Source: Symsagittifera roscoffensis
Lineage: Eukaryota > Xenacoelomorpha > Acoela > Convolutidae
Assembly: GCF_963678635.1 (NCBI RefSeq)
Contig: NC_087063.1
Location: 18,645,814-18,709,813, forward strand
Length of the DNA: 64,000 nt
Reading direction: 5' to 3'
Below the pieces are notes generated by a model that saw only the letters and a list, made by a program, of their open reading frames with translations, did not search any database and was not told where the DNA came from. Shown here in pieces: positions 57,226 through 64,000 of this stretch. The translations under genes and the position numbers were made by a program. Positions within the stretch are counted from its first letter, which is position 1; each line of letters starts with the position of its first letter.

Positions 57226-58581
57226 ATGGCAAACGTAGTAGCATACCCAGATTTAGCTCTCGAAAAGTTTACCGGCTTAGATCCGAATGAAGTTGCAAGA
57301 GGTTTTCTTGATATAGTAGAGAAAAAGATAGCATTTTCCCTAGGCACTAGACCAGGAGACGCAGGTGACGAACAAGACGCATATGATAACAGACAAAGAG
57401 CCTTATTTGGTTCAAGATTAAGAAGTCCAGCCGCTCAATGGTATCAGGGATTAGCAGCAAACTTACCTTGGAAGGATATAAGAGATCAATTCATAGATAG
57501 ATTCACTGATGATAAAGATAAGTATAGGAGACGAATAGAAGCAGAAAACATAAAAAGACAACCTGATGAATTCATTAAAAGCTACATACATAGATTAAGC
57601 ACCGCAGTAGACCGTGGATGGCCTAATCCAATTTTTAATGATGATCAAAGAACAGCAAAGAAAATGGAATTCTTTGTTCGCGGCTTAAGCCCGCCAGGCT
57701 TGAAACAAAAAGCTCATCAATTCCTAATTGAGAAACCACCCGCAACATGGCAACAATTAAAAGATCATATTGCAACAAAAGACTTAAGTTTTGCAGTAAG
57801 TAGTGAGTTTACTGGAACAGCCTCAAGTAGTGTTGATAATAAGTTGGAGATAGAAGGAATAAAGGATCAGCTTAAGGAGTTAACAGGACTAATGAAAGAT
57901 CATAAAATAAATGCAGCCTATAATCCAAATGAACCCAGAAATAAACAAAACCATACCCGATTTTGTAAATGGTGTCGTAGGTCAGGTCATACTATCAGTG
58001 TTTGTTTTAAATATAGAGACCACAAAGATCAAAACAGAAAACCACCTCAGTATCGTGAAAAATTCTCAGACAATTATAATAGGAGATCTAGGCCTCGAGA
58101 AGAAAATAGTTATAACAATCGATACAATGGCTATAATCAGCGAAATAACAATAACAGACCATATTCTCCGTATCCTAGACAGTTCAATAACAGAACAAAT
58201 AGTTTCGATAGATCTCGATCTCAAAGTTTTGGATCAAGAGACAGAAATTTCAATAATAGATTTAACGATCAAAATAACCCAAATCGTTATAATACTTACA
58301 ACACAGCCTCAAACAACTATAATCAAAATAGGAACAGAAGCAATTCTATACCCGATTGAAATGGAAGATCATTTTCACAAGACAATTATCGGACGCGATA
58401 CCAAAACAGACCTCACGAAAATAAATTCCCATCCTACAATAATCAAGCAAGATCCCTAGGTGATTCAAAACCATCCTCCAGAGAAAATAGTCGAGACAGA
58501 AACCCTAAAGTACAATTTAATGAGAATAAAATCCATGGCTATTACAGCGATGACGAAGGCGAGGAACTTACTTTAAACTAG
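57226..58581 (+). pseudogene. gag: Element 2 Gag, with one internal TGA
   Basis: ATG at 57226 (MANVVAYPDLALEKFTGLDP). The capsid-like region includes YDNRQRALFGSRLRSPAAQW and IKSYIHRLSTAVDRGWPN, then a CCHC zinc knuckle CKWCRRSGHTISVC (about residues 247-260) and a tail rich in Arg and Asn for RNA binding. The frame meets TGA at 58357-58359 (codon 378) but stays open in the same register for 73 more codons to TAG at 58579-58581. That tail has an acidic end (YYSDDEGEELTLN). The reading after TGA looks like genuine Gag, so the stop is most simply a point mutation. The 3' end overlaps pol by about 28 bases and carries the frameshift site. Confidence 0.85.
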
Positions 58582-60293
58582 AACAGTCTCCACAAGATAA
58601 AAAGTCACAAATGTATATTAATCTATATCAACATCCCGTCGGAGACAAAAATAAAAACAACGGCCTTGAAACCCATTTTTTAGTAAATACTGGAGCAACT
58701 TGTTCACTATTAAATTATGATACCTATTTAGAATACGTAAAAATACAAAAGTTGACACTTACTAAAGCAAAATCCAAAACATTTGCTGTTAATGGACAAA
58801 AACTCAAACTCTTCGGATATACAAATTTTAACGCTAGTTTTGACAGTAAAGGTGATTATTTTGTAAAAATTCGAGCATGGGTTGCGGCCAAGGACGGATG
58901 TAAACTTAATATATTAGGTATGGATTTCCTCTCTAATTCAACTAAATCGATCGACTTTTCAACACCGAAACTAGAACTTAAAATGTACCCAGGAAAATCA
59001 GTCGCTATCAGCAATATAAAAAGCAAAAGCTATCCATTTATAAGTAGTTATCAGAATGTACTTTTAGACCAAACCATAACTTTAGCACCAAAATCAACTC
59101 GTGTCATTTCAATATCCCCAGCTGACAAAGTTTTCAAAAAGGGAACATCGTTCAAACTAGATAAAGATCTACAACAAAAAGGAATATATACTTATAACAC
59201 CTATTGTAACCATGACGAGAAAACGTTACCTATAATGTTAAACAACCCTAAAGAATCGAAGGTCATTATATCCAAAGGCTCAATTGGACAAACTTTCGAA
59301 GACATTGAAACTGATTCTAAAACAATATACAGCGTCGCAGACAATATAGCTTTTATGGACGTTTTGTTCAACAAAAACGAACATCTAGATCATATTTTTG
59401 ATGTAAGCGAGCAATCAAAAGATCAACTGTTCTTCAAAAACTCTTCAATTAGTGAAAATCATAAAAATTCAAAAAAGAAAAACAAGGAACTTTTGAAACA
59501 AAAAGAACTAGATTATACAAATAAATACGAACTAGAAACAGATTTCAGCAAGGAATTGAAGGACCTGAAACCCAAATCTGAACTAAACTCCCAAACACAT
59601 TTTACAAATATACAAATCCATGAAATCCAGAAAAAGTTTGACAAAACAAAACAAGAGTTTCTAAAAAAATTTGACTTTACTCACTCTGATATAGACCAAA
59701 ATCAATTACAAGACCTAATGAATATGCTATTACAAAATAAAGACGTATATTCACAACATAAATACGACGTAGGACTAATAAAGCAAAAATTCCATGTAAA
59801 GCTTTTGCCAAACTCTGTATTTACTAAACAAAGACCATCAAGAGTTTCATTGCATTACCAAGAAAAACTAAATGACGTACTAGACCAACTATGTAAATCA
59901 GGAATAATTAGAGAAATGGGAAGTAATACCGAAATGGGATCAGAATTTATAAATCCAATTATAAAACTTCCAAAAGGGAACATAGTCAAGCTCGTTATAG
60001 ATGCGAGATACCTGAACTCAATAACTGACTTAAGTCGTTATTCATGGCCATTAGAACCAACAGGGTCGCTCATCACTAAGCTAAAAGGAAATTTCTTCAC
60101 CACGAGTGATTTATGCTCAGCATACAATCAAGTACCTTTAACAGAAGAAACACAACAATTAACAAGCTTAGTAATTGGATCAAAACAATCTACTTTTAAA
60201 CGAGGTTTTTACGGTTTATGTGGTCTACCAAATTTCTTCAGTAGAATAATGACAATACATTTTGCACCCTTAATAAAAAAAATCAAGCAGTAA
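58554..60293 (+). pseudogene. pol: Element 2 Pol, first part: protease and N-terminal reverse transcriptase
   Basis: Reached by -1 frameshift; the first internal ATG is at 58611. The protease site reads FLVNTGATCSLL, with Asn (codon 58686-58688) where the catalytic Asp should be. A linker of about 250 residues follows, then reverse transcriptase: VKLVIDARYLNSI, FFTTSDLCSAYNQVPL (motif A, Asp present) and RGFYGLCGLPNFFSRIM (motif B). The frame is lost in a run of eight A (60275-60282), just before motif C, and ends at TAA 60291-60293. The lineage is Metaviridae-like (Ty3/Gypsy), but the env-like ORF downstream makes the element retrovirus-like. Confidence 0.85.
58572..58646 (+). promoter_or_regulatory. 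-1 ribosomal frameshift signal between gag and pol
   Basis: The heptamer T TTA AAC (58572-58578) lies in the correct gag register directly before the gag TAG. It is one of the most efficient known slippery sequences. After a 7-base spacer, GTCTCC (58586-58591) can pair with GGAGAC (58641-58646), a possible stem or pseudoknot. Slippage by -1 enters the pol frame, open from 58554. Confidence 0.8.
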
Positions 60294-62923
60294 CCTATAT
60301 AGACGATACAATAATGCAAGCACAAACTGTAGAAGAAATGTTCGACATCATTGCTACATACCATGACTTATTAAGAAAATCAGGATTAAAAGCTCAACCA
60401 GAAAAGACAAAAATTTTTTTGAGAAGAGTACAGTTTTTAGGACATGTAATAAGTAAAAATGGCATACAACCAGTCAAGAAAAAGGTAGATGATCTCAAGG
60501 CATTGAAATCGCCAGAGAACAAAAGAGATGTAATGAGAGTGTTAGGTTGTTTAGGATTCTATAGTATGTATATAAAGAATTTACATGTAGACTCAAAACC
60601 TTTCTATGATTTGATACGGAATGATACAGATTTTAAATGGACACAAGATCATGAAAAACTATTTAACGAAATAAAAGAAAGAATTAGCGCAGATACAATC
60701 TTAGCAATACCAGACACAAGATATCCTTTCCATGTACACGTAGACTCATCATCAATAGGAATTGGTTCAATATTGGTACAAGAATTCCCAGAAGGAAAAC
60801 GTATTATCTCCTTTAATTCAAGAGTATATAACAAGGAAGAACAAAAAATGTCAACAACAGCTAGAGAGCTTTGCCGTGTTGTATCAGCTCTACAAACATA
60901 CGAACACTATTTATTAGGTTCACCACATCCAATATATCTCTATACTGATCACGAAGCTTTGATTTACCTTTGGGGAAGAAGAGGTAAACTCTCCCATAGA
61001 TATTTTAGATATCGATTGGTTATATCACAATTCCAAAATTTAAAAATTATTTGGACCGAAGGAAAAAACCTAGCATTCCCAGATATTTCAAGCAGAAATG
61101 TAACAACTAAAGATTTAGACAAACACCAGCTTAAACATAAAAAAATTCCCAAGGACATTTTATTTTACGACAAAAATGGCAACGAAGAAAAATACTTCAT
61201 AGTGCATGATACCGAAAAGGGACCCAGCGATGAATTTTTTCCTGTCATTAAACAAGATAAGAATGGTGTAACTAGATTCAAAATAAATAACGACAAATTA
61301 ATCAAAATACCCAAAGAAACAAAAAAAGAACAAATTTGCTCACTAACTGATATAAGTTCTTGCTTTATACAAGGCTCAGCTATCAACCAAGTTAGAATGA
61401 TTCAAAACAAAGTACCAAATAATAATGCAAGTGACGAAGAATCAGATCATAACTACTCCGAATTGTCCTTCGAATTGAACACTAACCCAACCCAATATGG
61501 GGATTATATGTCAAATTACGATATTGAAGACCAGTCCGACCTCTTATATTTTGAAACGATTAATGAACAAGATGAGATAATCCAAGAATGTTTACTAAAC
61601 GATGAAATTGCATTATGTGAACAATTAACCAATAAACTAGAAAACAAAAAACTTGCAACCAAACTGCCTAACGAAACACTTACAAACAAGGATAACCTTA
61701 CTCAGATATTTACTAGTTTCAACAACCTAGGAAAAAATATAGATTTAAACACGGAACTTATTGCCAGAGAACAAGACACCGATGCAGTCATAAAAATCGT
61801 AAAAGAATTAGTGAGAAACAAAAACAAAGACTCAAAAAATATACATTATAGACAATCGAAAGCTTTATCTTCATATCTAAATAAATTTGAAACATTATTA
61901 TTATTAGGAAATATTCTTTGCATCGAACAAACATCAGATAATCCCGAAGTGAAAGAAATTAAAATTTGTGTACCTATGTCACTTTTTATAAAAACATTTG
62001 AATTGGCCCATACAGATCAATTAGCAGGTCATGTAGGAAAAGACAAAACCATTGCAAATATAAAACGATTTTTCTTTTGGCCAGGCATGTATAAATGGAT
62101 AACCCAGTTAGTAGCAGGATGTCTTGACTGTCAAAAAAATAAACACAAACGTCACGATCTTAACCAAGCACCGTTAGAACAATGGACGGATACAGTACCT
62201 TTCCCGTTTCATACTGTACACATAGATCATAAGGGACCAATTAATCCTACATCAAACGGAAAGAAATACTGTTTAGTTGTGGTAGATTCATTTTATCGAT
62301 TCCTCCAAGTATATCCAGTAGCTAACACTACCGCATTTGAAACAATAAAAACTTTAGAAAAATTTATTCTCACATTTGGTATTCCACAAAAACTAGTTTA
62401 TGATAAAGGAACAGCTTTCATCAACGAAGATTTTACTAGTTGGCTTCATGAACTAGGAATAACACATGCTCCCAGAACCGCATATTCACCATGGACAAAT
62501 GGTAAAGTGGAAATACAAAACAAACATCTAGGAACACATTTTAGAATTTTTTTTGATCAATTAAAGGGAAATTGGAGTGATCTAGCTGCGAAATTCGCTT
62601 TCGCTCATAACACCACTATCAACGCAAGTACTGGATTAACACCATACGAAATTGTTTTCGGACAAAAACCTCAAATACCAATCTCTTTAAAACTAGGATT
62701 ACTCCGAAATTCAGAATTAACGTGCAACTCTGAATTCTGTGCTAATCTCCCATTACACAGACATTCTTTACAAACATCATCAAATAAAGCTATACAACCA
62801 TTATTAAAACCGAAAAATAACACTTCACTACTTATCCGAGAGAACCAACTTAAATACATCTATAATACAGCTTACAAGAAAAGTCTTGAAAAACAACGCC
62901 AAAATCCACAAATATCGAAATAA
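60281..62923 (+). pseudogene. pol: Element 2 Pol, second part: RT palm, RNase H, integrase
   Basis: Continues Pol in another frame: AVTYIDDTIMQ (RT motif C), FLGHVISKNGI, then RNase H with VHVDSSSIGIGSIL, TTARELCRVV and YTDHEALIYLW. A variable acidic linker (residues about 300-480 of this part) follows. Integrase has an HHCC zinc domain (TDQLAGHVGK, CLDCQKNK) and catalytic core HTVHIDHKGPI (Asp), LVYDKGTAFINEDF (Asp) and TNGKVEIQNKHLG (Glu), all three acidic residues present. The reading frame is lost near an A-run at 62889-62893, and this part stops at 62921-62923. Confidence 0.88.
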
Positions 62924-63656
62924 ATATAAATTAGGAAAACCCTTATAAATAGGTCAAAAAGTACTGATGGAAAACCATTCCATAGAAGATGGCAAATCAA
63001 AAAAATTACAAGAACTACGATCAGGCCCATATACGGTAACAAATAAAGTAACGAATGTAAACTATGAAATACAATTAGATTCAGATCAAACTATAAAAAA
63101 GACAGCTCAAAGAAACCATCTAATTGAATACTTTCCCATTGAAGAAAGAGCAAAGGAACTGGTGAATGACTATGTTTTAAAAGACCAGTCCTACAAACCA
63201 TTTTATGAAAACCTAATGAAATCAAGGAATAAAGTTGTCAATACACCACTCACCAATAAATCATTTCAAAACCCAATGGGTTCATCAGAATATTTACCAG
63301 TCGAAACACACCATAGACGAGAAAATAATATAGAACTACATGAAACTGAGCAGGAAAAAACCTTAACGAATATTGACTCAGGATTTCAAGAGCACAACAC
63401 AGAAGCTATACAAATGCCACATACACCAGGATTAGCTCAGAGAAGGCTAACCTCAACACCTCTTTATCCAAACGATAGGAATGGTAATAATTTCGATGAA
63501 TTGTCATATATACCAACGACATCAAGTCACAACCTCCAAAACGGACAGACATCTGTTCAAACGGGCTCGACAAATGAAAGAATTCAGAGACATCGTCGAC
63601 AACCCAGCTTCTACCAAGCAGGATTCAACAAAAAAATCTCTAATAGTCTTCACTAG
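62895..63656 (+). pseudogene. pol: Element 2 Pol, third part: integrase C-terminal domain and tail
   Basis: In a third frame, KIHKYRNKYKLGKPL, a TAA at 62946-62948, then IGQKVLMENHSIED and LQELRSGPYTVTNKVTNVNY. The last is the SH3-like GPY domain of Ty3/Gypsy integrases. A tail of about 180 residues rich in Asn, Thr and Gln follows to TAG at 63654-63656. The tail has no recognised domain. Confidence 0.8.
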
Positions 63657-63716
63657 CTAAAAACTCATTTTGTAATCTCTGGGTCATCAATTTGGATACA
63701 AAAGATTCTTCAAACT

Positions 63717-64000
63717 ATGACCCCACACGTAATGGTCAATCAAACTAGTCAATTTTTTAAAACAATGGTTTCTTCCAATAAAAACCAACCAAAAAAATTT
63801 TTATTATTGCTAATTTTTAGCAACTTCGCGATAATGATGAAATTTACTACTCTACTTTCAACATTTGTACCCCTTGTCATTCTACAGAATGATGATTTGG
63901 AAAACGTATCGAATTCTCTCAAAATTACTCATTATGACTGTTCAAGCATGCAGGAAAATAAAATGTATGCTTTAAATCAAGTGGCCCCATGTAAAGTTAG
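63717..64000 (+). CDS. env: Element 2 env-like ORF, 5' part, runs off the window
   Basis: ATG at 63717, 61 bases after pol, open to the window edge (94 codons). After about 30 polar residues comes a long hydrophobic stretch (KFLLLLIFSNFAIMMKF, LLSTFVPLVIL) that fits a signal peptide or signal anchor. Then comes an ectodomain start with a Tyr-Asp-Cys motif and a second Cys about 22 residues later. Position directly after pol, signal sequence and early cysteines fit an envelope glycoprotein. Fusion peptide, cleavage site and membrane anchor would lie outside the window, so the family cannot be named. Confidence 0.6.
   Translation, partial: MTPHVMVNQTSQFFKTMVSSNKNQPKKFLLLLIFSNFAIMMKFTTLLSTFVPLVILQNDDLENVSNSLKITHYDCSSMQENKMYALNQVAPCKV

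Noticed and set aside
57911-58459. 182-codon ORF overlapping gag in another frame
   Set aside because: Ile/Thr-rich and featureless; it is what the Asn/Arg-rich Gag tail gives when read one frame over. The true gag frame carries the zinc knuckle and frameshift site.

Overview
This is a repeat-dense, AT-rich window from the nuclear genome of an invertebrate animal. The evidence is a host gene with GT-AG introns encoding a cys-loop (nicotinic-type) receptor, set among an LTR retrotransposon, a retrovirus-like LTR element, a Maverick/Polinton DNA element, hAT-type MITEs, foldback elements and tRNA-derived SINE-like repeats. I cannot fix the phylum from sequence alone. A 200-base N gap lies at 51109-51308.

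Layout. 1-12279 holds no convincing gene, only dispersed repeats. From about 12280 to 24881 a cys-loop receptor gene runs on the + strand in four visible exons (12280-12479, 19524-19653, 20232-20441, 24073-24881) whose phases join exactly; at least one 5' exon is missing. Its first visible intron carries a complete hAT MITE with a perfect 8-bp target duplication (12823-13201) and a young Ty3/Gypsy element (13232-19438, two 229-bp LTRs differing at one base, 4-bp TSD). That element has one gag-pol frame broken by two in-frame TAA codons. 24882-30107 is noncoding, with a large foldback element and a degenerate minisatellite.

30108-47184 is a Maverick/Polinton bounded by a 13-G and a 13-C run and inverted TIR-like repeats. 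It contains a degenerate protein-primed DNA polymerase B on the - strand. On the + strand lie remnants of the packaging ATPase, retroviral-type integrase, capsid-like protein and adenovirus-type cysteine protease. Integrase plus capsid-like gene sit in a 1.9-kb tandem duplication. Two intact ORFs of unknown family lie among these ruins. A second Polinton fragment (47185-49109) carrying the 3' half of another polB abuts it.

49110-52936 is mostly repeats plus one possible terminal host exon (52104-52346). From about 52937 to past the window end lies a second, retrovirus-like LTR element. It has a putative long 5' LTR, PBS, a 3-kb leader with an array of GTTTCAG motifs, two paralogous small ORFs of unknown family (56390-56665, 56847-57131), gag, a textbook -1 frameshift site (TTTAAAC) into pol, and an env-like ORF cut by the window end. 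This copy is inactivated by a gag stop, an Asp-to-Asn change at the protease active site, two frame breaks and a stop near the integrase C-terminus. The duplicated pre-gag gene pair together with the motif-rich leader is the most likely undescribed system here.
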